DNA of 64,000 nucleotides from J054 sp965221985 (GTDB lineage: Bacteria; Pseudomonadota; Gammaproteobacteria; Steroidobacterales; GCA-2729495), in contig OZ244928.1 in the NCBI GenBank assembly GCA_965221985.1, positions 3,348,001-3,412,000 of the forward strand, in the 5' to 3' direction. A program made the position numbers and the translations under genes. The first letter of the stretch is position 1, and each line of letters opens with the position of its first letter. The notes beneath the pieces are model-generated. The model saw nothing but the letters and a program-made list of their open reading frames with translations. It had not been told where the DNA came from and made no database searches. Shown in pieces: positions 16,631-25,312 of the stretch.

Positions 16631-19273
16631 CTAGTTAACTGGCGCCTCGAAGGGGTTGTTGTAGTACTGTCCGCCGACGTCCAGCCACTCGGAAATCAGG
16701 CGCAGTTCCGCTTCCGTGAGCCAGTCTTCGTGGGTATTACCAGCTTGGAAAGGCAGAAAAAACGGTCCTGATGCAAGCGCACCACCGGCCGAAGCCGGCG
16801 AAGGAATCGGCACCGGCACTTGGATAGGCAGACCCGTGTCGGGATCAATATCATCGACTAATACATCGGTGATGATGCCCAAATCCATATCGAAGAACTC
16901 TAAGTTGTCTTGAAACAGAAGTTCCCGATAAGAAATGAAATGCAGCACCTGTTCCGGAGATGCAATCCCGCGCAGATCTAGTTGCCCGGCGGGCACCTCC
17001 GGATTACCCATGTCGTCTTCTTTGTCATGGCACAAAGTGCAAGTCACGTCCGTCACGCCATCCGCCGCCAAACGGGGCAAATCCCACAGGGGCTGAATAT
17101 GCGCTTCGTAGTTGATCACCGTCCTGCAAAGCGGCGTCCATTGCGTTTGGCAGGCCGCCGTGGCGGGCGCAGGCGTGCTTAGATCGGCATACAGATAACC
17201 GAAAGCATCGGCTGGGGCCTGAGGTCCCGCGGGATCAGTCCACACATCCGTAAAAACGACATCCATCGTGGGCGTGATATCCGCGCAGTCGGTGGCGCAG
17301 CTGATACGCCCTCGCGCCTCGGCCATAGTTTCGCCGAAATCCGCGAAAATGGCTGGGTTGGTATTTGGAAACGGTAATCCGGTAGTCGTCGCGCCGGCAT
17401 ACACGCTATCAAAGGCGTCAGCGCGTCCGTGCGATAGATCCCCACCCCCAAGGTGACAGCCGTTACATTGCAACTCTTGCCCCGGACGCAGCTGCAACCA
17501 GCTGTTGTGCCGCATATCCAAGCGCTGGCCTTGCCTATCCAGGACGCTAATCTGTAATGGGACATTGGCCGGGACCTTGGCCAAGACCGACCCATCTGGT
17601 TGCACGGGTACATAACCGATAATTTCGCGCATACCATTTTGGCGCGATACGCCAAAGGCACTCAGATCGAAGTCCAAGACCTCCTCATCCGGAATAGCCA
17701 CGGCTTTGACAATGCGCATGAAAAGTTTCGGCGATTGATCTGGCGGTAAAACCAAGGGATCAGCCATGCTCGGAATGTTCGGTATGGCTGTGTCCACACC
17801 GTCCATATCGTAGACACTGCGCACATTGATCATGGCGGTACCTTCGGCCAGCAGATCGGGATCCGCTAAGCCGCTGTCCGCCAAATCCAAAATAATCGGC
17901 GGTAAACTGCGGGACTGTGCAGCGACGACGTCGGTGAAGATTCGTCCGGTTTCCGCCGGCACGATGGGCAGTTGCGTATCGCTGCCTACGTCGTAAACCC
18001 AGATGCCGTAAGCCGGCGGGGCCGCCACCGGATTGGGACCGCCAAGATTGGCCGGTGTACAAGGCACCACTTGCCCGGCTTCCTGCAAACGGCATTGGCT
18101 CCAACTCACGATCACGCGGTTGGTGCCATCCCAGAGGGGAAAAGCCGCGGAAAAACTACCGCCGGGAGAAATACTGCCGTCGGTGCGCACGTCGTTAATC
18201 ACTGCGGACACCTGCGCCGGGCCCGACAGTACACCGCTGTTCGCGGCATTGGCTTGAGTAACTTCCAGATATTGCGGCGTATCGATCAGGCTTAGGTCAC
18301 CCCCAAGTTGCGTGGTGGCAAACGGCCGCAACACGGTGATCATCCGGCCATCCGGCATTTCTCGCGGCTGCAAGAATTGAACTTCAGCGGCATTGGTGCC
18401 CGTCTCATGGCTATGCGCGCCGTAGAGCAACTCCAAATCGCTTCCGTCGGGGTTCATGCGATACAAGTTAATCGCATTTATGGGGCCCGCGTTGTCCCAA
18501 CGACTGAAAATCACTTTGCCGTCGCTATCCACGGATGGATCCAAGTCATGGCTTTGGTTGAAGGAGACTTGGCGGATGTCGCTACCGTCGGCATTCATCA
18601 CATGTAATACAAAAGCCGGCTCTTCCTGAGACTCATCCAAGCCCGGATACTGCGGCTTCCCCTCATCCAGCAAAATTGCGCCGGTTAGCCGTTGGCGGGT
18701 TGATGAAAACACGATGCGACCATCCGGCAGGTAGTGCGGGGCCAAGTCGTGGCCAGCTTCGGCAGTGTTATTGGAGGCAATGACGCGGCGTAAACTTTGG
18801 GTGGCTATTTCGTATTCCCAAATATTCCAAGTTGGCTGCTCCTCCTCGTCCAAATTCGGATCAAAGGGCCCGCGCATGGCGAATAAGAAAAACTCCCCAT
18901 CCCATGATGCTTCGACATCACGAACATCGCCCAGGCCTTGAGTTTCAGCAGCCGTGACGTTGATTTCTTCCGCTGTGGGAGAAGCGCGCTCGCGAACATA
19001 GAGATCGGCACCCACAGTGCCCGCGTTGAAAACGAGTAGCTGCCTAGCGTCCGGCATGGCGGGATTACCGTCTTCGTCATCCGCCGGAACCGGTCGTTTT
19101 ACGTAGGCGATGGGTACATCAACCACTACGGGATCACCGTCTTGGCCGTCAGCAATGCCCACGCCTCCACCACCGCCGCCACAGCCGGCAACCGTTAGCA
19201 GCCCGGCCAAAAGCACACACTTACAAAGAGCAGCCGTTACCCGGCTACGCAGGATCCGCAGACACACAAACAT
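16631..19273 (-). CDS. HzsA-like beta-propeller dihaem lipoprotein
   Basis: An 880-residue lipoprotein (lipobox LLTVAGC followed by six Gly). The ATG at 19273 has AGGGGA five bases upstream; a longer frame to 19402 is unsupported. The first half has PD40/WD40-like propeller repeats (LHVMNADGSDIRQVSFN, LYRMNPDGSDLELLYG). The second half has two c-type haem motifs, CNGCH near residue 602 and CTLCH near 744. The combination matches the hydrazine-synthase alpha subunit-related family, which is widespread outside anammox bacteria, so hydrazine chemistry is not implied. Likely an outer-membrane or surface electron-transfer protein. First gene of the six-gene minus-strand operon. Confidence 0.8.
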   Translation of the reverse strand: MFVCLRILRSRVTAALCKCVLLAGLLTVAGCGGGGGGVGIADGQDGDPVVVDVPIAYVKRPVPADDEDGNPAMPDARQLLVFNAGTVGADLYVRERASPTAEEINVTAAETQGLGDVRDVEASWDGEFFLFAMRGPFDPNLDEEEQPTWNIWEYEIATQSLRRVIASNNTAEAGHDLAPHYLPDGRIVFSSTRQRLTGAILLDEGKPQYPGLDESQEEPAFVLHVMNADGSDIRQVSFNQSHDLDPSVDSDGKVIFSRWDNAGPINAINLYRMNPDGSDLELLYGAHSHETGTNAAEVQFLQPREMPDGRMITVLRPFATTQLGGDLSLIDTPQYLEVTQANAANSGVLSGPAQVSAVINDVRTDGSISPGGSFSAAFPLWDGTNRVIVSWSQCRLQEAGQVVPCTPANLGGPNPVAAPPAYGIWVYDVGSDTQLPIVPAETGRIFTDVVAAQSRSLPPIILDLADSGLADPDLLAEGTAMINVRSVYDMDGVDTAIPNIPSMADPLVLPPDQSPKLFMRIVKAVAIPDEEVLDFDLSAFGVSRQNGMREIIGYVPVQPDGSVLAKVPANVPLQISVLDRQGQRLDMRHNSWLQLRPGQELQCNGCHLGGGDLSHGRADAFDSVYAGATTTGLPFPNTNPAIFADFGETMAEARGRISCATDCADITPTMDVVFTDVWTDPAGPQAPADAFGYLYADLSTPAPATAACQTQWTPLCRTVINYEAHIQPLWDLPRLAADGVTDVTCTLCHDKEDDMGNPEVPAGQLDLRGIASPEQVLHFISYRELLFQDNLEFFDMDLGIITDVLVDDIDPDTGLPIQVPVPIPSPASAGGALASGPFFLPFQAGNTHEDWLTEAELRLISEWLDVGGQYYNNPFEAPVN

Positions 19274-19454
19274 TGCGTTCCCCTGAAAAAAATTACCCGT
19301 AACGACAGCGAGTGTGACCCCGGTGACGATGCAGGAGCGCAGGCGACATAACTTAATGCATTGAAAAAACCCCGGACTGTTAACCGGATCACAGAACCCC
19401 ATAACCGCACAGGAGATCGTTCCACCACGGTGTGCAAGACACCGAAATGCGGAT

Positions 19455-20693
19455 GTGTTGAAAATGATGTGTTGCTTGAAAAAGCCGCGTTTGCGCGTGG
19501 CCGCTGGGGTGTTTGCGCCGCTAGCTAAAGTTTTGTTGCTTGCCGTGATGGCGGTGCTCGTTGTGGGCTCAGCGTCAGCCGGAACGCGTGAACAAGCACG
19601 CCGAATTTATGATCGGCTGGCCGGTGTTCCACCGACCGATACCGTGCTCAATGATATGGAAGCGGATATCAATACTGCTGGCGGTACGCAGCAAGCCTTC
19701 ATCGATGCCGCGTATACGGCCATGGAAAACAGTGACTTCTACAATGTCACCCTGAAGAACTTCGCCGCGCCTTGGACCAATCGCGATCAAGATCACTTCG
19801 CCGCATTGAATGACTACATGGCCACCGTCATTGGCATGATCCGTGATGATGAGCCGTTTAACGAGCTGCTCTCGGCCGATATCTTGTATTGGGGCGCGGG
19901 CGGCCAGGGCCTACCGGCTTATTCGCCGGGGAACAACGATCACTACGCCGAGATAGAGAGACTGGGCTTGGACCTCAGTGATTCGAACGTCCTTGCCCGC
20001 ACCAGCCAAAGTGGAGCCAATGGCACGCCCCCAGCCGGTGTTGCCGGTGTATTAACTACCCGGGCAGCAGCCGAAGCTTTCTTCGCCGCGGGCACGAATC
20101 GCGCCATGTTCCGCTTCACCATGGTCAATCATCTGTGCAATGACATGGAAAATGTGCTGGATACCACGGGTACGCCCGACCGGATACGCCAAGACGTATC
20201 ACGCAGTCCCGGCGGCGATAGCCGTGTGTTTATGAACAACTGCATCGGCTGCCATATCGGCATGGATCCTTTGACCCAAGCCTTCGCCTACCACGACTAC
20301 GACGAAGCGACGGGCCAAATGCTCTACACCCCGGGCGTGGTGCGGCCGAAATATTTCAACAACGCCGATACTTTCAAGTTTGGCTACATCACCCCTGATG
20401 ACCAATGGGACAACTATTGGCGCGAAGGCCCAAACCGTTGGATTGGTTGGGACTTTGGACCCTCGTCACCGGGCGGTAGCGGCACAGGTGCCGCATCCAT
20501 GGGGCGCGAGTTAGCGAACTCCGAAGCCTTCGCGCGCTGCCAAGTCAAGAAAACTTTCAAGGCGGTTTGTCTGCGCGAGGTCGAGCAATCGGACGTTGCA
20601 CAAATCGATGCTATGACGGATTCCTTCCGCGACAACAACTACGAAATGAAGCGCGTGTTCGCCGAAGCCGCGGTTTACTGCAAGGGGAACTAA
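19455..20693 (+). CDS. DUF1588-like monohaem exported protein
   Basis: A 412-residue protein with an N-terminal hydrophobic signal (LLLAVMAVLVVGSASAG). The haem motif CIGCH at about residue 263 is followed by IGMDPLTQAFAYHDYD, which strongly resembles the CxSCHxxIDPxGFALENFD phrase of DUF1588 in planctomycete-type cytochromes. The N-terminal part (ARRIYDRLAGVPPTDTVL) resembles their DUF1592-like region, but the protein is shorter than a full DUF1587-1592-1588-1585 protein. GTG at 19455 or ATG at 19464 could be the start; neither has a clear ribosome site. First gene of the plus-strand arm, divergent from the HzsA-like gene. Confidence 0.7.
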   Translation: MLKMMCCLKKPRLRVAAGVFAPLAKVLLLAVMAVLVVGSASAGTREQARRIYDRLAGVPPTDTVLNDMEADINTAGGTQQAFIDAAYTAMENSDFYNVTLKNFAAPWTNRDQDHFAALNDYMATVIGMIRDDEPFNELLSADILYWGAGGQGLPAYSPGNNDHYAEIERLGLDLSDSNVLARTSQSGANGTPPAGVAGVLTTRAAAEAFFAAGTNRAMFRFTMVNHLCNDMENVLDTTGTPDRIRQDVSRSPGGDSRVFMNNCIGCHIGMDPLTQAFAYHDYDEATGQMLYTPGVVRPKYFNNADTFKFGYITPDDQWDNYWREGPNRWIGWDFGPSSPGGSGTGAASMGRELANSEAFARCQVKKTFKAVCLREVEQSDVAQIDAMTDSFRDNNYEMKRVFAEAAVYCKGN

Positions 20694-20696
20694 GCC

Positions 20697-23156
20697 ATGT
20701 ATCGCATCATAGCCGGCTACAGTCCCTTACTGATCCTGCGCGGCAGTCTACTTTGTCTAGCAGCCGCCAGTTTTTTGAGCGCCTGCGGTGGCGGTGCCAG
20801 CACCGAAGCACTGCCACCAGAAACGTCGTCGACTGCCGCAAACACCTACACCGGACCACCGCCGGCCGATAATGACACGCAATTGTTTCGGGTTGCACTG
20901 TGGGAAAATATTCGCGAAGGCAGTACCGGCGACTGTGGCGAATGCCATTCGCCTGCCGGCGGGCAAAGCCCGATGTTTGCTCGCTCGGATGATGTGAACC
21001 TGGCTTATGCCGAAGCCCTACCTTTGGTCAGTCGTGACTTACCGGGCGATTCGCGTTTAGCGACGAAACTACTCACTGACCACAACTGCTGGCTCACTAG
21101 CCCCCAAGCCTGCGCCGACATCATGATCAACTGGATCGAAGCTTGGGTGGGCGGCGGATCAAGCGGCGGCCGGGAGATCGTACTGAACGCACCGCCCTTG
21201 ATGGACCCGGGCGCCAGCAAAAACTTTCCGCCACCAGTGCCTGCGGAATTCGGCGGCGTCCACGATTTGCTAACTCAGTACTGCTCGGACTGTCATAGCA
21301 ATGCTGCGGGCTCTCCGCAATCGCCCTTCTTCGCCGATGCTGACCCGGCAGTGGCCTACGAGGCCGCGAAACCGAAAATCGACTTGGATGATCCGCCGAA
21401 CTCCCGGTTTGTGATTCGATTGCGCGATGAGTTTCATAATTGCTGGGATGTTGGTTGCCCAGCCAGCGCGGCGGCCATGCAATCCGCCATTGAAAACTTC
21501 GCCAATAGCATTCCCCTTACCGAAGTCGATCCCAATCTAGTGATCAGCAAAGCCTTGAGAATTCCCGACGGCACCGTTGCCGCCGGCGGCAATCGCTTTG
21601 AAAACAACCTGATCGCGCTGTGGGAATTCAAGGCCGGCCAAGGCTTAACGGCCTTCGACACCAGTGGCGTGAGCCCGGCTATCGACCTCAATTTATCCGG
21701 TGAAGTCGACTGGGTCGGCGGTTGGGGCCTGGATATCAAGGACGGTAAAGCCCAAGGCCCGACGGCCACGAGCCGAAAGTTACACGATTTCCTCAAGGCC
21801 ACGGGCGAGTACTCCATTGAAGCCTGGGTTGTGCCGGGCAACGTGAACCAAGAAGACACGCGCATCGTCAGCTACTCCGCCGGCACCAATGCGCGAAACT
21901 TCACCTTGGGCCAAACACTGTACAGCTACGATTTCCTGAATCGCAGCAGCAGCAGCGACGGCAACGGTGAGCCCGCGCTTTCCACCAGCGATGCCGACGA
22001 AGATTTGCAGGCCACGCTGCAACACGTGGTCGCGAACTACGATCCTGTCAACGGGCGTCGCATATACGTGAATGGCGTGTTCACCGACGATATTGATCCA
22101 ATACCTGGTGGCACCCTGGCCGACTGGGACGACAGCTTTGCCTTTGTCCTCGGCAACGAGGTATCCGGTGATCGCCAGTGGGAAGGCGTGATTCGTTTGG
22201 TTGCAGTACACAGCCGCGCACTCACCCAAGAGCAAATTCAGCAAAACATGGATGCTGGCGTGGGCGAGAAATTCTTCTTGCTGTTTTACATCGGCGAAGT
22301 GATTGGCGTGCCAGACACCTATATCATGTTCGAGGTTAGCCAATACGATAGCTACAGCTATCTATTCAACACCCCGACATTTATCAGTCTCGACGACCAA
22401 GCGCAGATCAACAACATTCCGTTGTTGGGGATGAATATTGGCCTCAATGGCGGCCTTGTGAACGTGGGTCAAGCCTACGCCAATCTCGATCTGACGCTAA
22501 ACGATGGTCAAGGACAATTGCTATCAAACCTGGGTACGGTCATTCCCTTGGAGAAGGGCCCGGACAGCGACGAATTCTTCCTGAGCTTCGACCAACTGGG
22601 GAACGAATTCGGACCGGTGACACCCCCGGCGAATGTTTCGCCGCCCCCAGAGGTTCTCGGCGGCCCCGGCCAACCCGATATCGGTATTCGAACCTTTGAC
22701 GAAATTAACGCCAGCATGTCCCAGGTGACGGGGGTGCCTATCACGCGCGTCGAGACTACCTACGAACTTGTTCGTCAACAATTGCCCGGTGAGTCTGATG
22801 TGATGACCTTCTCGTCGGCTCAGGAAATTGGTATCGCACAATTGGCCATCGCCTATTGCGATGAACTCGTGGAAGACGATGCGCTTCGTGCAGCTTTCTT
22901 CCCCGGCTTTAATTTCGCCACTGATCCAAGTACTGCCTTTGGCAATCGCGGCTTGGTCATCACGCCGCTCATCAATGACATGATGGGTGTAATGCTGACT
23001 TCGCAGCCCGACTTTAGCGACAGCTACGACGAGCTAGACGCATTGATCGATCGCTTGATTGCCAGTACGCCGGACAACTCACCGCAACGCACTCGAGACA
23101 TCACTAAGGGTGCTTGCGCATCTGTGCTAGGCAGTGCGCCGCTGTTGGTGCAATAA
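20697..23156 (+). CDS. Dihaem LamG-domain lipoprotein
   Basis: An 819-residue lipoprotein (lipobox ASFLSAC). Two c-type haem motifs, CGECH near residue 80 and CSDCH near 196, lie in repeated cytochrome-like units that share flanking phrases (SPQSPFFADADPAVAYEAAKP resembles the first unit). A concanavalin/LamG domain follows from about residue 300 to 530 (LIALWEFKAGQGLTAFDTSG, YSIEAWVVPGN, RIYVNGVF), the fold used for carbohydrate or surface binding. The remainder is unassigned. AAGGGG lies nine bases before the ATG; the gap to the preceding gene is three bases. Confidence 0.78.
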   Translation: MYRIIAGYSPLLILRGSLLCLAAASFLSACGGGASTEALPPETSSTAANTYTGPPPADNDTQLFRVALWENIREGSTGDCGECHSPAGGQSPMFARSDDVNLAYAEALPLVSRDLPGDSRLATKLLTDHNCWLTSPQACADIMINWIEAWVGGGSSGGREIVLNAPPLMDPGASKNFPPPVPAEFGGVHDLLTQYCSDCHSNAAGSPQSPFFADADPAVAYEAAKPKIDLDDPPNSRFVIRLRDEFHNCWDVGCPASAAAMQSAIENFANSIPLTEVDPNLVISKALRIPDGTVAAGGNRFENNLIALWEFKAGQGLTAFDTSGVSPAIDLNLSGEVDWVGGWGLDIKDGKAQGPTATSRKLHDFLKATGEYSIEAWVVPGNVNQEDTRIVSYSAGTNARNFTLGQTLYSYDFLNRSSSSDGNGEPALSTSDADEDLQATLQHVVANYDPVNGRRIYVNGVFTDDIDPIPGGTLADWDDSFAFVLGNEVSGDRQWEGVIRLVAVHSRALTQEQIQQNMDAGVGEKFFLLFYIGEVIGVPDTYIMFEVSQYDSYSYLFNTPTFISLDDQAQINNIPLLGMNIGLNGGLVNVGQAYANLDLTLNDGQGQLLSNLGTVIPLEKGPDSDEFFLSFDQLGNEFGPVTPPANVSPPPEVLGGPGQPDIGIRTFDEINASMSQVTGVPITRVETTYELVRQQLPGESDVMTFSSAQEIGIAQLAIAYCDELVEDDALRAAFFPGFNFATDPSTAFGNRGLVITPLINDMMGVMLTSQPDFSDSYDELDALIDRLIASTPDNSPQRTRDITKGACASVLGSAPLLVQ

Positions 23157-23198
23157 GGGCGGCAACGGGCCACAAGAATCTGATACGGACATATACTC

Positions 23199-24794
23199 AT
23201 GCGAAAGCGCAAGACTCGAAATTACTTTGAACCGCAACGTCATCCCGATCATCCGCGGCCGATTACGCGCCGGCAACTGATCTCACAGGGCTTTATGACG
23301 GGTGCAGCTACCATTGCAACGGGTAGCGCTTTTAGCCTGTTCGCTAATCCTCGCGCGGCAATGGCCGCGCTGTCACCGGACCTGCAGGCAATTATCGACG
23401 ACCCGAATCGCTGCCCGCTGATCAAATCCGGCGTATCAAATCCTTTGCCCTTTATTTGTTTTGACCTGGCCGGCGGCGCCAACATGGCTGGCTCCAACGT
23501 CCTCATTGGCGGCCAAGGCGGACAACTGGACTTTGTCTCAACCCAGGGCTATAGCAAGACGGGTTTGCCCGGCGACATGATTCCGGGCGTCACGGAAGCC
23601 ACTCCGACGGCCACTAGTAATGGTGACCACACGGATACTAGCCTGGGTCTGGCCTTTCATAGCGACAGCGCGTTTTTGCGCGGCATGCAAATGAGCATGA
23701 ATCCGGGCACTGCCAGTCAGATCAACGGGGCGGTAATTCCAGCCCGTTCGGAGAACGACACGGGTAACAATCCGCACAACCCGCTGTATGCCATCGCCCG
23801 TGCGGGTGCGGACGGTGAATTGTTAACACTCATTGGATCGCGCGCCTCCGAATCGGGTGGCAACTCCATGGCGCCGGCCATGATGATCGATCCCGAATTG
23901 CGGCCGACAAAAGTGGATCGCCCCACGGATGTCACCGGCCTGGTCGACACGGGTGCCTTGGTCGGCATCCTCGGACAGGACGATGCCGTGGCCGTGATGG
24001 AATCCATTTATCGCCTTAGCGACCAAAAAATGGAAGCCCCCGGCATTACAGCGGATGCCGTTGTAAAAGACTTGGTCAAATGCGGCTATTTAAAATCCGC
24101 TGACGTGGCAGATCGCTTCGGCGATCAATCGACTTTCGACGTGCTGAATGATCCTGATATTGTCGGGCCCGGCGGCATATTCACCGACAGTGTCGAGTTC
24201 AACAATGAACGCGAGTTTCAGAAAACCGCTTCGGTGATGAAGCTGGTGCTCAATGGCTATGCCGGCGCAGGCTGCATCACCATGGGTGGTTACGATTATC
24301 ATGGTGGTAGACGGGCGGAAGGTGAGGTCAAAGATTTTCGCGCTGGTCGTTGCATGGGGGCTTGCCTGGAGTATGCGGCTCGCGTGAGCAGCCCGCTGAT
24401 GATGTATGTGTTTAGCGATGGCTCTTTGTCTAGCAATGGCGCTGTCGACAACACGGCGGATGGCCGCGGCAAAGGTGAGTGGACTAGTGACAATCAGTCC
24501 ACGGCGGCATCTTTCTTTCTTGTTTACAACCCAACAGGGATAGCGACTCTACGTGGCGCCACTGTTGAAGAGCAGGCGCAGCACCAACAGCTTGGTTGGT
24601 TCCGGGGCGATGCGTCGGTGGAAACGGCCGCAACGCCAGCCGCCAATAACGTCAACTTGCTGGTGGAAACTCTCGCGTTGAACTACATGGCGCTTAGGGG
24701 CGAACAAGGGAACTTCGAGAACGTATTTCCGAATCATGGACTGGGCAATACAACGCTGCGCGATAGTCTGACCGCATTCCAAAGCATTGTGTAA
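23199..24794 (+). CDS. Tat-exported DUF1501-like protein
   Basis: A 531-residue protein with a twin-arginine signal (ITRRQLISQGF, then a hydrophobic stretch ending near AMAAL). The body has features of the DUF1501/sulfatase-like exported proteins that accompany DUF1588/DUF1592 cytochromes: FICFDLAGGANMAGSNVLIG, PHNPLYAIARAG, and the GGYDYHGGRR segment near residue 370 with possible metal-binding Asp/His. Tat export implies folding, and perhaps cofactor loading, in the cytoplasm. Last gene of the plus-strand arm. Enzymatic role unknown. Confidence 0.7.
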   Translation: MRKRKTRNYFEPQRHPDHPRPITRRQLISQGFMTGAATIATGSAFSLFANPRAAMAALSPDLQAIIDDPNRCPLIKSGVSNPLPFICFDLAGGANMAGSNVLIGGQGGQLDFVSTQGYSKTGLPGDMIPGVTEATPTATSNGDHTDTSLGLAFHSDSAFLRGMQMSMNPGTASQINGAVIPARSENDTGNNPHNPLYAIARAGADGELLTLIGSRASESGGNSMAPAMMIDPELRPTKVDRPTDVTGLVDTGALVGILGQDDAVAVMESIYRLSDQKMEAPGITADAVVKDLVKCGYLKSADVADRFGDQSTFDVLNDPDIVGPGGIFTDSVEFNNEREFQKTASVMKLVLNGYAGAGCITMGGYDYHGGRRAEGEVKDFRAGRCMGACLEYAARVSSPLMMYVFSDGSLSSNGAVDNTADGRGKGEWTSDNQSTAASFFLVYNPTGIATLRGATVEEQAQHQQLGWFRGDASVETAATPAANNVNLLVETLALNYMALRGEQGNFENVFPNHGLGNTTLRDSLTAFQSIV

Positions 24795-24892
24795 CCGCAG
24801 CCGCGGTCCAAATATCACTATTAGCGTCTTCACTTAGCGGGTCCGGCGATGGGGCCCGTTAGGCTGCGGATTGCCTTGCAAATCTCGGTGCA

Positions 24893-24975
24893 GTACTTCG
24901 CGGCGCTAGCCCCGTCTATCCCTTCCGGGATTGCTACTTAGGATCCGCTTTGCTCCCTCAGGAACGTAAACACTG
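24893..24975 (-). repeat. Decayed copy of the long palindromic repeat
   Basis: Contains recognisable loop pieces (CCCTTCCGGGAT, GGATCCGCTTTGCTCCCTC) in the same orientation as the intact copy at 25009-25093, preceded by a related flank (GATTGCCTTGC, CTCGGTGC). The arms no longer pair along their full length, so this looks like an old, mutated member of the family. Confidence 0.55.
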
Positions 24976-25008
24976 CGAATTGTTTTGGAGACCTCGGTGC
25001 CGTGGTTC

Positions 25009-25093
25009 GCTGCGCTGGTCCGTTTTACCCCTTCCGGGATGGCTCCCTGCGGTCCGCTTTACTCCCTCCAGGGGTAAAACGAACCAGCGCAGC
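25009..25093 (-). repeat. Long palindromic repeat, copy A (inverted)
   Basis: Two 23-base arms (25009-25031 and 25071-25093) are complementary except for one G-T-type position and enclose a 39-base loop. The loop, reverse-complemented, differs at one base from the loops of copies B and C. The arm core here is CGCTGGTTCG, different from B and C. The flank ACCTCGGTGCCGTGGTTC matches the reverse complement of the flank beside B and C. Confidence 0.85.
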
Positions 25094-25312
25094 TTAGCTT
25101 TTCGTGATTTGCTTGGGTGAAGACTCGTTAGAAAGGACCGGGCGCCTCGCGGATTGGACCACGCACCGTCGGCACGGCAAATGCCAAATCTGGTGACCAA
25201 CTGTCTAGCCATTGGGGCAATTAATTTCACATAACGTGACGGATGCACGGCCATGAGTGCCGGCGCCTGGGAATAATTGGCGCTGAATGCATTCGCTTAT
25301 TACTGAGATCTT

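Larger units (their letters stand above)
24795..25312. other. Intergenic region with one intact and one decayed palindromic repeat
   Basis: About 520 bases without a credible gene. Just after the DUF1501-like stop, a stem CGGGTCC/GGGGCCCG near 24838-24858 could act as a weak terminator, but no T-run follows. A decayed repeat lies at about 24893-24975 and an intact copy at 25009-25093. The last 200 bases lead into the methyltransferase gene; I saw no convincing promoter. Open frames here are compositional shadows of the repeats. Confidence 0.7.

Noticed and set aside
16631..19273. Hydrazine synthase and anammox metabolism
   Set aside because: Only the domain arrangement is shared. The other synthase subunits are absent and the family is widespread in bacteria without anammox.
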